A DNA stretch of 64,000 nt, taken from NCBI RefSeq assembly GCF_003112775.1, contig NZ_BFCH01000002.1, positions 1 through 64,000 on the forward strand. Reading direction: 5' to 3'. The stretch's first letter is position 1. Every line of letters starts with the position of its first letter. Below, one piece after another: positions 26,411-35,376 of this stretch. Source of the stretch: Mycobacterium montefiorense. GTDB taxonomy: Bacteria; Actinomycetota; Actinomycetes; Mycobacteriales; Mycobacteriaceae. Under the pieces are notes generated by a model that was given only the letters and a program-made list of their open reading frames with translations, ran no database searches and had not been told where the DNA came from. A program made the translations under genes and the position numbers.

Positions 26411-27313
26411 CTACGACTGTGCCGGCCGCGGCAGCAGCCCCCGGTGGCTCACCAGGGTTGCGCCGCTGCGCGACGGCAACGCCCAGGCGGCGACTAGAGC
26501 GATCAGCGCACCGGTCGCGCCGGCCACCGGCGCCGGCCCTGCCGGTCCACACAGCACCATGTAGCCAAAGGCCGAACCGACGACAAGCAAAGCCGAATGG
26601 AGCAGTGTCCAGCTCAAGATCGAGCGCAGCCGGAACGACAACGCGATGCCGAGTAGCAGCGCAACCACGTGACCAACGGCTGTGAAGTCCGCACTCAAGG
26701 CTGCGGCGATGGCGTTGCCGAGCCACCAACCGATCCAGATGGGCCGCCAGCGTGACGGTATAGACGCGGTGAGCGCCCCCAGGACACACACCGCGCCGTA
26801 ACTCATCCCCACGTCGGTGGCGCGCGCCAAGGACATCGGCAACCAGCCGGCCGTGAGCGCAGTGGCCAGCCAAGCGGCGACGACCAAGGTAGCGCCAATG
26901 TGGCCGAGTGTGAATGTGACGACCAAACCCTTACTGCGCCAGATCAGTTCGCCCAGGGCCAGTAAGCACACCAGGCCCGGCAGCCAAAGCAGCACATGTC
27001 CGCCGTCGCTGAGAAATGCGCTGCCGACCAACGTGGCCACGTGGCCGTTCGCCAGATTGTGCACGTTGGTGCTCATCTCACTCACCGCGACGTCGTGTGT
27101 GTGCGGGCCGAGCGCCGTCAGTAGGAAAGACACCCCCAGCAGCATGGCCGCGTACCCGATGGTGACAGGCAACCACGCCGCCACCGACACCAGCCGCGAT
27201 CTCATCGTCGTCCAACGATTTTCGCGGAGCACTGTGGTTGCACCTTCGTGGGTGTTCCGGGTTGCGATCGGCGGCCAACTGCCGCCGTACGGGTCAACAG
27301 CCATGTCAGACAT
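26411..27313 (-). CDS. Rhomboid-like integral membrane protein
   Basis: 300 residues with about six to seven membrane segments after a cytosolic N-terminus of roughly 40 residues. The candidate catalytic dyad is S171 in G169-M-S-Y-G and H215 in T-A-V-G-H-V-V-A-L-L-L-G, placed in separate helices as in rhomboid intramembrane serine proteases. The loop H-N-L-A-N-G-H-V-A-T-L-V-G-S-A-F is typical of the actinobacterial rhomboid-like group. The start at 27313 lies 2 nt after the LysA-like stop, so the two genes form an operon; later in-frame ATGs (for example M37) are possible. Confidence 0.72.
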   Translation of the reverse strand: MSDMAVDPYGGSWPPIATRNTHEGATTVLRENRWTTMRSRLVSVAAWLPVTIGYAAMLLGVSFLLTALGPHTHDVAVSEMSTNVHNLANGHVATLVGSAFLSDGGHVLLWLPGLVCLLALGELIWRSKGLVVTFTLGHIGATLVVAAWLATALTAGWLPMSLARATDVGMSYGAVCVLGALTASIPSRWRPIWIGWWLGNAIAAALSADFTAVGHVVALLLGIALSFRLRSILSWTLLHSALLVVGSAFGYMVLCGPAGPAPVAGATGALIALVAAWALPSRSGATLVSHRGLLPRPAQS

Positions 27314-27315
27314 GC

Positions 27316-28698
27316 CTATTCCCCCTTCGCGTCGTCGATATCCATTGTGACGGAGCCGGAGCGGTGTGGCGGGTGAGACCAGTCACAGTCACGGACCAGC
27401 AGGTCAGCGAGGGTTTCTCGGCGCACCAGTGCGCGAGGCCGGCCGTTGGTGACCGCGATCAGGGGCGGGCGGCCCACCAAGTTGCAGGCGGCGCCCATCG
27501 AATAGTGATAGGCGCCAGTACACGCCACCGCCAGCAGATCGCCGGGATGGACGTCGTCGGGCAGCTCGATGTCACGCGCGATCTCTTCCCCGGCCTCGCA
27601 ATGCCGGCCCACGATCGTGACGGGTGTGGTTGAGGTTTGTTCGTGCCAGTTCGCGAGCGCCACAGTATGTTTCATGCCGCGCAATCCCTCATGCGGGTTG
27701 TCGGCCATTTGACCGTCCACGACGACGAAGGTGCGCCCCTCGGGCTGGTGTTTAACGGCGATCTCCCGGTACAGCGTGATTCCCGCGCGCGCCGCGATCG
27801 CCCGGCCTGGCTCGATCACGATCCGCGGCCGCGGGTAGCTGTAGTCGGCACAGGCGGAGGCCAGCGCGGCCTCGATGACTGCGGCGAGTGTGTACGGGCT
27901 GAAGTCGGGATCGCCGGAAACATAGGGGACCCCATATCCGCCGCCGAGATTGAGCTCGCCGAGTACCACGCCGCGGTGGTCGCGCACCTGCGCCATCAGG
28001 GCCACCAATTCCCGGATCGCCGCACCGTAGAGCTGCGCGTCGGTGAGTTGTGATCCAAGGTGACAGTGCAATCCGAGCAGGTTGAGCGACGGTTGATCCA
28101 GCGCGCGCTTGACGGCACCGGTGGCCAGGCCGTCCGCCACGGTGAAGCCGAAGCCGTCGTCGCGCTGGCCGCGGGCCTCGACGGCGGGAATTACCCGGAT
28201 CAGCACGCCCTGGCGACGGCGAACCCGCGCGGCCAGTAGCGCGATCTCGTTCGGGGAATCGATGACGATGCGGCCTACTCCGGCGTCGACCGCGCCGTCC
28301 AGCTCGGCGGCGGTCTTGGCATTGCCGTGCAGGATGATCCGCGACGGTGCCACCCCGGCGGCCAATGCGGTGGCCAGTTCTCCCGACGACCAGACATCCA
28401 GGCCGGCACCTTCGGCGGCGGCCCATTCGGCCACCGCGGTGCTCAACAGTGCCTTGCCCGCGTAGACCAGTTCGACCCCGGGCAGCGCGGCGCGATAGCC
28501 GCGGAGGCGGGCCCGAAAGTCCTGCTCATCCAGCAGATAGGCGGGGGTGCCGAACTCGGCGGCGATGTCGGTCGCGGCCACCCCGCCGACACAGATCCGG
28601 CCCAGTTCGTCGATGGAGGTACTCAACGGCCAGATGGTGCGATCGAGTTGCGGGCGCAGTTCGTGCTGTGCCGATCCAAGCAGCTCGAACAGCGTCAT
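27316..28698 (-). CDS. LysA-like PLP-dependent decarboxylase
   Basis: 460 residues from ATG 28698. It has the alanine-racemase-fold decarboxylase layout: the PLP Lys in Y-A-G-K-A-L-L-S, H-C-H-L-G-S-Q, G-G-G-Y-G-V-P-Y (phosphate loop) and E-P-G-R-A-I-A. The distal active-site motif, usually C-E-S-x-D, reads C-E-A-G-E, so substrate preference may differ from meso-diaminopimelate. A Y-H-Y-S-M-G-A-A-C-N segment replaces the usual G-A-Y...N. It is probably a second, specialised LysA paralog (diaminopimelate, ornithine or related). Operon with the rhomboid gene. Confidence 0.82.
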   Translation of the reverse strand: MTLFELLGSAQHELRPQLDRTIWPLSTSIDELGRICVGGVAATDIAAEFGTPAYLLDEQDFRARLRGYRAALPGVELVYAGKALLSTAVAEWAAAEGAGLDVWSSGELATALAAGVAPSRIILHGNAKTAAELDGAVDAGVGRIVIDSPNEIALLAARVRRRQGVLIRVIPAVEARGQRDDGFGFTVADGLATGAVKRALDQPSLNLLGLHCHLGSQLTDAQLYGAAIRELVALMAQVRDHRGVVLGELNLGGGYGVPYVSGDPDFSPYTLAAVIEAALASACADYSYPRPRIVIEPGRAIAARAGITLYREIAVKHQPEGRTFVVVDGQMADNPHEGLRGMKHTVALANWHEQTSTTPVTIVGRHCEAGEEIARDIELPDDVHPGDLLAVACTGAYHYSMGAACNLVGRPPLIAVTNGRPRALVRRETLADLLVRDCDWSHPPHRSGSVTMDIDDAKGE

Positions 28699-28873
28699 GT
28701 TTCCAAGTTGAGGTCTGCGGCGTTGTCCTGCCACGGTCTTAACGAATTTTTCACACCGGGGTGATCAATCTTCACGATTTTCGCGCCGTCGACGCGATCT
28801 CCGCTACGGCGCGCGGCAATCTGCGCGTTTCTGCTGATGTTTTGCTGCTCATGGACGCCGCATCCTGGCTAGC

Positions 28874-31800
28874 ATGAGCGAGATTGATCCACGTGCGGGG
28901 GAGCCGCTGGTGGATTGGAGTGAACTTGGCGTGAGCGGGCTGCTGCCGACCGGCACGGTGACGTTGCTGTTGGCTGATGTCGAGGGCTCGACGCGGCTGT
29001 GGGAAACCCAGCCCGCGGAGATGACCGCGGCCATCGCCCGCCTGAATCAGGCGGTGTCGGACATCCTCGCCGCGCATGACGGGGTGCGCCCCGTCGAGCA
29101 GGGTGAGGGCGACAGCTTTGTGGCGGCGTTCGCTCGTGCCTCCGATGCGGTCGCGGCCGCGTTGGAGTTGCAGCGTGCACCCCTGGCGCCGATCCGGCTG
29201 CGGCTCGGGATCCACAGCGGGGAGATTCAGCTGCGCGATGAGGGCAATTACATGGGTCCGACGATCAACCGGACCGCGCGGTTGCGCGACCTGGGGCATG
29301 GTGGCCAGACCCTGCTGTCCGGTGCGGCCGAGCAGTTGGTGGTCGACCGGCTCCCGGACGATGCGTGGGTGACGGATCTGGGCACGCATCCGCTGCGCGA
29401 TCTGCCTCGCCCCGAGCACGTGGTGCAGCTGTGTCATCCGGATCTGGTCAACGAATTCCCGCCGTTGCGGATCTCCACGTCCGTTGTATCGCAGCGACTT
29501 CCGGCGCAGTTGACCAGCTTTGTGGGCCGTGACGCCGAGCTGGCCGAGGTCCGAAAGCTGTTGGCAGACAACCGCTTGGTGACCCTGACCGGCGCGGGTG
29601 GGGTTGGTAAGACCCGGCTGGCGGTGCAGATCGCGGGGCAGCTGGCAACCGAGTTCCCCGGTGGCGTGTGGTACGTGGATCTGGCGCCGATCACCGATCC
29701 CGGCGTCGTGCCCATCGCGGTGGCCCGCGCGCTGGAGCTACCCGATCAGCCCGGCTGCTCCACGATGGACACCATCAGCCGCTTCGTCGCCGACCGCAAG
29801 ATGCTTGTGGTGCTGGACAACTGCGAGCACCTGCTGGATGCCAGCGCGGCGGTGATGGTCGCACTCCTTGGCGTCGGTACCGCGTTGACGCTGCTGGCGA
29901 CCAGCCGCGAGGCGATCGGGGTGGCCGGTGAAGTGGGTTGGCGGGTGCCGTCGTTGTCGTTCGGCGGTGAAGCCACCGAGCTGTTCAGCGATCGGGCACG
30001 GCGTGCCCGGCCGGACTTTGTTGTCACCGAAGACAATGCCCCCGTTGTGGCCGAGATCTGCTCTCGCCTCGATGGCTTGCCGCTGGCGATCGAGCTGGCG
30101 GCCGCACGAGTGCGGGCGCTGTCGCTGCCCGAAATTCTCGGCAGTTTGCATGACCGCTTCCGGCTGTTGACCGGCGGTGCTCGTACCGCCGTGCGCCGCC
30201 AGCAGACGTTGCGTGCCTCGGTGGATTGGTCGCATGCGCTGTTGACCGAACCCGAACGGGTGCTTTTCCGCCGGCTGGCGGCATTTTCTGGGGGCTTCGA
30301 CCTCGAAGGAGCCCAAGCGGTCGCCGGCGGCGGGGACGTGGAGCGCTACCAGGTGCTCGACCAACTCACCCTGCTGGTCGACAAATCTCTGCTGCTGGCC
30401 GACGACAGCCGGGACCGCACCCGGTATCGGCTGTTGGAAACGGTGCGCCAGTACGCGCAGGAAAAACTCGGCGAATCCGGCGAGGCCGATGCCGTACGGT
30501 CCCGACACCGCGATTACTACACATCGATTGCGGTCGCCGTCGACGCGCCGGCGGGCCGCGATTACGAACAGCACGTCGAGCGGGCCGAGTTGGAAATCGA
30601 CAATCTGCGGGCCGCCTTCGCGTGGAGCCGGGAAAACTCCGGTTCCGAGCGTGCGCTGGCGCTGGCGTCGTCGCTGCAGCCGCTCTGGTTCGCACGCGGA
30701 CGCGTCCTGGAAGGCCTCGCCTGGTTCAATTCAGTCCTCACCGATGAAGTGGCGCACGACGACGAGGTGCCGGCGGCGGTACGCTCCCGGGCGCTGGCCG
30801 ATAAGGCCGTGCTGGCCACGGCCTTTGGCCATCCCGAGAACGTGGATCACGCGCGGCAGGCACTCGATCTCGCGCGTGACATCGATGACGCCGCCGTGCT
30901 GGCCAGGGCGCTGACCGCCTATGGCTTTACGGCCGCCTACCGTGGCGAGCTGCCGGAGAAGTACTTCGCCGAGGCGATCGAGCTGGCCCGCACTTCCAAC
31001 GACAAGTGGCGGCTGGCCCAGATGCTGGCTTGGCAGGCGCACGCAGTGCTCGTTGCCGGTGACCCGGTAGCCGCGCGGGTAGCCGCCGAGGAGGGGCGCG
31101 AGCTCGCGGATGCCCTCGGTGACCGGTTCGATTCACGCCACTCCCGCGTGGCTCTCGCTCTGGCACAGCTGTACGCGAGTGACCTGGACGGTGGGCTGGA
31201 CCAATTGCAGCGGGTGGCCGCCGAGGCCGACGCGGCACATGACGGGATTCTCGCGTCGGGGAGCTATGCGCACCAGGCGAGCACGCTCGCGTGGCAAGGC
31301 AAGACGGACGCAGCCCGAATCGCCAGCGACAAAAGCTTCGAATGCGGCCTGGAATTCGGCCCCGTCATCGCCGGTCTGTGTCAGATAGCGTTGCTACAAA
31401 CCGCTCTTGCCGCCGGCGATGCCGCGACAGCGCAGCAGGCGGCCGTGGCGGCCTGGGAGTATGGGAGCCAGGTGCCTGGGTACGGCGTGCATCAGCGCCC
31501 GATCATCGCACTGGCCGCACTGGCGAGCGGTGACCTTGCCGCGGCCCGGCGCTGGGCCGACGAAGCCGTCGCGGTGTCGACCGAGTGGCTGCTCCGGACG
31601 TATGCACTGACCACGCGCGCGGGTGGCGCTCGCGCAGGACGAGCCGGAGCAAGCCGAATGCGACGCTCACGATGCGCTGGCCTGCATCCCCGAGGGCTAC
31701 CCGCACCTGGCCATCCCCGACTCCCTCGAGTGCGCGGCCACCGTGGCCGGTCGCAAGGGCAGCCACCGTGAGGCGGTTCGGATTTTTGGTGCGGCCGCCG

Positions 31801-32204
31801 CTATCCGCGACCGCATCGGCACCGTGCGGTTCAAGACTTGGGATGCCGCCTACCAGGACTCGGTGACTGCGCTGCGAGAGGTCATGGGGGAGGCGGATTT
31901 TGAAGCGGCCTGGGCCGAGGGTGCGGTGCTGTCCACCGAGGAGGCGATCGCCTACGCGCAGCGCGGTCGGGGGGCGCGCAAGCGGCCGGCCAGCGGCTGG
32001 GATGCGCTGACTCCGGCTGAGCGCGACGTGGTGCGGCTGGTCAGCGAAGGGCTGGGCAATAGTGACATCGCCACACGACTTTTCGTCTCACCACGTACCG
32101 TGCAATCCCATCTCACGCACGTCTACACCAAGCTGGGCTTGACCTCTCGCGTGCAGCTCGCCCAGGAAGCAGCCCGGCACGCCCAGGCTTCGCCGAACTC
32201 TTGA
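28874..32204 (+). pseudogene. Adenylate cyclase-ATPase-LuxR regulator, frameshifted before the HTH
   Basis: Frame 1 runs from 28874 and frame 2 ends at 32204; joining them at about 31615 gives roughly 1110 residues. Order: class III cyclase domain (L-L-A-D-V-E-G-S-T-R-L-W; G-E-G-D-S-F-V-A-A-F), NB-ARC/STAND ATPase with Walker A G-A-G-G-V-G-K-T-R-L and Walker B L-V-V-L-D-N-C-E-H, a TPR-like helical region, and a C-terminal LuxR HTH (L-T-P-A-E-R-D-V-V-R-L-V ... S-P-R-T-V-Q-S-H-L). The shift lies in the run ACGCGCGCGGG at 31613-31623, where two bases seem to be missing. Resembles Rv0386/Rv1358/Rv2488c. The HTH is cut off unless the frame is restored. Confidence 0.85.
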
Positions 32205-32245
32205 CGACCTCGTCCCGGGGCTGTTAGACATGGCCTGCGTCACTA

Positions 32246-32265
32246 ATTTGGGCGATCGCTCAAAT
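32246..32265. promoter_or_regulatory. Palindromic operator, site 1
   Basis: ATTTGGGCGATCGCTCAAAT, 20 bp, 20 nt before the SDR start at 32286. It is the exact reverse complement of site 2 (37605-37624), and shares the core T-T-T-G-A/G-G-C-G-A-T-C-G-C with site 3 (38682-38701). Such a palindrome suits a TetR dimer pair; the TetR at 34420 is the likely binder. Confidence 0.75.
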
Positions 32266-32285
32266 AGGATTCGGTGGAGGTTGCC

Positions 32286-33119
32286 ATGGGCCGGATGGGC
32301 GGCAAGGTCGCATTCGTAACCGGTGCGGCGCGCGGGCAGGGTAGAAGCCACGCGGTTCGGCTCGCGCGGGAGGGGGCCGACGTCATTGCCGTCGACATCT
32401 GCCGCGACTTCGAGAACTCCCCAGTCGATGGTGCGACGCCGGAAGACCTGGACATGACCGCCGGAATGGTCAAGGACGCCGGCGGGCGCGTCGTGACGGC
32501 CGAAGTCGACGTGCGGGATTTCGACGCATTGAAAGCCGCCGTGGACAGTGGCGTCGAGCAGCTCGGCCGCCTTGACGTCATCGTGGCCAACGCGGGCATC
32601 GGGACTACCGCCGGCAAGCTGCACAAGGCCAAAGAGGCACTGTGGCAAGAGATGATCGACGTCAACCTCAGCGGCGTATGGAAGACCGTGAAAGCCGGAG
32701 TGCCGCATGTGCTGGCCGGAGACCGCGGCGGTGCGATCATCCTGACGTCTTCGGTTGCTGGAAATAAGGCCTATCCGCATGTGGGCCACTACGTCGCGGC
32801 CAAGCACGGTGTCATCGGCCTGATGCGTTCGTTCGCCGTCGAATTGGGGCAGCACATGATCAGGGTCAATGCCGTGCTGCCGACACACGTGGGTTCACCG
32901 CTGTTGTTGAACGAGGCCACCTACCGCGCCTTTCGGCCGGAACTGGAAAACCCTGGGCCCGAAGATCTTGCGCCGGTGTGTCAGAGCTTTCACTATCTGC
33001 CGATCCCGTGGGTGGAGCCCGAAGACATCAGCAACGCAGTGTTGTTCCTGGCCTCCGACGAAGCGCGCTACATCACCGGCGTGGCGCTGCCGGTGGACGC
33101 CGGCAGCTGCCTGAAGTAA
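32286..33119 (+). CDS. Mycofactocin-type short-chain dehydrogenase
   Basis: 277 residues from ATG 32286, with GGTGGAGG 5 nt upstream. The cofactor motif T-G-A-A-R-G-Q-G-R-S-H-A-V-R-L-A and the insert D-I-C-R-D-F-E-N-S after beta-2 are the hallmarks of the mycofactocin-dependent SDR subfamily with tightly bound NAD. Catalytic motifs are L-T-S-S-V-A-G and H-Y-V-A-A-K-H. The P450 starts 12 nt after its stop, so the pair probably hydroxylates and then oxidises the same substrate. The palindromic operator sits directly upstream. Confidence 0.9.
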   Translation: MGRMGGKVAFVTGAARGQGRSHAVRLAREGADVIAVDICRDFENSPVDGATPEDLDMTAGMVKDAGGRVVTAEVDVRDFDALKAAVDSGVEQLGRLDVIVANAGIGTTAGKLHKAKEALWQEMIDVNLSGVWKTVKAGVPHVLAGDRGGAIILTSSVAGNKAYPHVGHYVAAKHGVIGLMRSFAVELGQHMIRVNAVLPTHVGSPLLLNEATYRAFRPELENPGPEDLAPVCQSFHYLPIPWVEPEDISNAVLFLASDEARYITGVALPVDAGSCLK

Positions 33120-33131
33120 GGGAAAGCATCG

Positions 33132-34334
33132 ATGACTGTCACCAATGACACTGAGGTTTATTACGACCCCTACGACGTAGGCATCAATGCCGACCCGTAC
33201 CCGACCTACGCGCGGTTGCGGGAGGAGGCCCCCCTCTACTACAACGAGAAATACGATTTCTGGGCGGTATCAAGGCATTCCGATGTCGAACAAGGGCTGG
33301 CCAACTGGCAGGCTTTCTCGAACCGTCGCAGCGATATTCTCGAGTTGGTCCAGTCGAAGTTCGATATGCCCCGCGGTGTCATGATGTTCCAGGATCCGCC
33401 CGAGCACACGATGCTGCGCGGGCTGATGTCGCGGGTGTTCACCCCGCGCCGGATGGCCGAAATCGAAGACCAGATCCGGCGATACTGTGTCCGTTGCCTG
33501 GATCCACACGTCGGGTCATCGGGATTCGACATCATTGCCGAGCTCGCGTCGATGATGCCGATGCGAGTGATCGGCATGCTGTTGGGAATCCCTGAGTCCG
33601 AGCAGATCTCGGTTCGCGACGCCAATGACGCCAATCTGCGCACCAAACCGGGTGCGCCGCTGAAGGTCGCCAACGCAGACTCCATCGCCGACGGCCGCAT
33701 CTATGCGGACTATGTCGAATGGCGATCGAAGAACCCGTCCGACGACCTGATGACCACACTGCTCAACGTCGAGTTCGACGACGAGGACGGGGTGCACCGA
33801 AAGCTGACCCGCAAAGAGGTGCTGCACTACACCCAGGTGGTCGCCGGCGCGGGCAACGAGACGACCGGTCGGCTGATCGGCTGGTTGGCCAAGGTGCTGG
33901 CCGAATACCCCGACCAGCGCCGCGAAATCGACCAGGATCGCTCCCTGCTGAACCGCACCGTCGACGAAACCTTGCGCTTCGAACCCACCGGACCGCACGT
34001 AGCACGTTGGATGGCAAAGGATTTCGAGTGCTACGGCACCACCATTCCGGCCGGCAGCGCGATGCTGCTGTTGTTCGGTGCCGCCAACCGCGACCCCCGT
34101 CGCTACACCGACCCGGACACCTTCAACATCCACCGCGACAACATCTCGCACATCACCTTCGGGAAGGGTGTGCACTACTGCCTCGGGGCGAACCTGGCCC
34201 GCCTGGAGGGTCGCGTCGCGCTGGACGAGATGCTCAACCGCTGGCCGGAATGGGATATCGACTACGACACAGCACAACTCAGCCCGACATCGACCGTGCG
34301 CGGCTGGGAGCGACTACGGGTCGCACTGCCCTAA
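33132..34334 (+). CDS. Cytochrome P450
   Basis: 400 residues. Motifs: A-G-A-G-N-E-T-T (I-helix, with N in place of the usual D/H), D-E-T-L-R (ExxR) and F-G-K-G-V-H-Y-C-L-G-A-N-L-A-R (heme loop). F-Q-D-P-P-E-H-T-M-L-R-G is the usual C-helix region. AAGGGAAAG precedes the ATG. It is cotranscribed with the mycofactocin-type SDR under operator site 1. A hydroxylase role for a cyclic, possibly terpenoid, substrate is inferred from the crotonase in the same regulon. No ferredoxin is adjacent. Confidence 0.93.
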   Translation: MTVTNDTEVYYDPYDVGINADPYPTYARLREEAPLYYNEKYDFWAVSRHSDVEQGLANWQAFSNRRSDILELVQSKFDMPRGVMMFQDPPEHTMLRGLMSRVFTPRRMAEIEDQIRRYCVRCLDPHVGSSGFDIIAELASMMPMRVIGMLLGIPESEQISVRDANDANLRTKPGAPLKVANADSIADGRIYADYVEWRSKNPSDDLMTTLLNVEFDDEDGVHRKLTRKEVLHYTQVVAGAGNETTGRLIGWLAKVLAEYPDQRREIDQDRSLLNRTVDETLRFEPTGPHVARWMAKDFECYGTTIPAGSAMLLLFGAANRDPRRYTDPDTFNIHRDNISHITFGKGVHYCLGANLARLEGRVALDEMLNRWPEWDIDYDTAQLSPTSTVRGWERLRVALP

Positions 34335-34345
34335 TTCAATATCGG

Positions 34346-34404
34346 CCGAACGTCGACTTGTTGTTGCGATTCCGCCCGATATTGCCCGATAAGTCGACGT
34401 TCGG
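34346..34404. terminator. Bidirectional hairpin between convergent P450 and TetR genes
   Basis: CCGAACGTCGACTT (34346-34359) and AAGTCGACGTTCGG (34391-34404) form a perfect 14-bp stem with a 31-nt loop. It sits between the convergent gene ends at 34334 and 34420. There is no long T run, as is common in mycobacteria. Confidence 0.6.
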
Positions 34405-34419
34405 CGATTAGCGTATGGC

Positions 34420-35037
34420 TCAGCCCTGCCTGCCGCGATCGCGGCGCGCCTTCGGCTCCGGCATCTCGAACCGATCCAGGAGCCGGTTGACCAGCGCGAC
34501 GGCGGCTTCGTGACCCCCCGAGGAACCCAGCCCCTGCTCCAAGATCAGCGTGCGGCCGATCGAGGCGATGAAAACCGCGATGGCCGCGGGCGGGAACTCG
34601 TCGGTATCGATGTCGTGTTCGCGGATGATGAAGTTCAGCGCGGTGATCTGTTGCTCGCGCCACCGATCCGACCAGGCCGCGATCTCCGCCTGAATTTCCT
34701 TGCGGTGGTTGGCAAGTCCCATGAACTCCAGCAGCAACCGGGTGTCCTTGGGTGCGATCAGCGTCTCCCAAAAAGCGTGCAACGGTCGGTCGGAGGCGAA
34801 CGCCTGCTGCTGACGCTCCAGGTAGACGGCGGCACCGCTGCGGAAGACAGCCAGGTACAGCTCGTCCATCGTCGGGAAGTAGTAGTGCACCAGCGCCGGC
34901 TTGACGCCGGCTTTGGCGGCCACCCGTCGCGACGTGGCCGCGGCGTAGCCCTCCTCGACCATAATCTGACTCGTCGCGGCCACCAGCATGTCGCGCGTCG
35001 TGGAGTCGCGCGCCTTAGGTCGCTCGGATGCGGTCAC
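34420..35037 (-). CDS. TetR family regulator of the GCGATCGC-site regulon (inferred)
   Basis: 205 residues. N-terminal HTH: M-L-V-A-A-T-S-Q-I-M-V-E-E-G-Y-A-A-A-T-S-R-R-V-A and A-G-V-K-P-A-L-V-H-Y-Y-F-P-T-M-D-E-L. The C-terminal domain is a generic ligand pocket. It is the last gene of the operon crotonase - Rieske C - ~110-aa protein - TetR, starting 12 nt after the small gene. Operator site 2 lies ahead of this operon, so autoregulation is likely. The ligand is probably a pathway intermediate, perhaps a CoA ester. Confidence 0.85.
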   Translation of the reverse strand: MTASERPKARDSTTRDMLVAATSQIMVEEGYAAATSRRVAAKAGVKPALVHYYFPTMDELYLAVFRSGAAVYLERQQQAFASDRPLHAFWETLIAPKDTRLLLEFMGLANHRKEIQAEIAAWSDRWREQQITALNFIIREHDIDTDEFPPAAIAVFIASIGRTLILEQGLGSSGGHEAAVALVNRLLDRFEMPEPKARRDRGRQG

Positions 35038-35049
35038 AGTCCGGTCATA

Positions 35050-35376
35050 TCACACCGCGGGTTCGGCGACCATGTCGAAGAACGCGGCACCGGAGTCTGG
35101 GATGCGGTTCTGCTTGAACACGTTGACGGCGTAGGAGACCAGAATCATCGAATACAGCAGGTGCAGCAGCCGTTCGGCGTCCTCGGGTAACTCGTTGATG
35201 TCGAGGGTATTCAGGTGGGCGATCGCCGCCTCGGCTCTCAGCGCGATGGCGTCGTAGAACGTGACGAGCTCGTCGTAGGGCTTCGACAGCCGCGCCTCGT
35301 AGCGTTGCGCCCGGGTCGGCAGAGCCCAATCGGCGACAAACGGCTCGAGATCGGCGAAACCTTCGGGCAGTGTCAT
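35050..35376 (-). CDS. Conserved ~110-aa Rieske-associated protein (copy C)
   Basis: 108 residues. Pattern shared with copies A and B: L-P-E-G-F-A-D-L-E-P-F at the N-terminus, F-Y-D-A-I-A-L-R-A-E-A-A, L-N-E/D-I-N-E-L-P-E-D-A, L-L-H-L-L-Y-S-M-I-L-V-S-Y, and R-I-P-D-S-G-A-A near the end (also R-V-P-D-S-G-A-A in copy A). The Y-C-D-K-F core of A and B is H-L-N-T-L here. Its ATG overlaps the Rieske C stop by 4 nt, the tightest coupling of the three pairs. Function unknown; see copies A and B. Confidence 0.8.
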   Translation of the reverse strand: MTLPEGFADLEPFVADWALPTRAQRYEARLSKPYDELVTFYDAIALRAEAAIAHLNTLDINELPEDAERLLHLLYSMILVSYAVNVFKQNRIPDSGAAFFDMVAEPAV

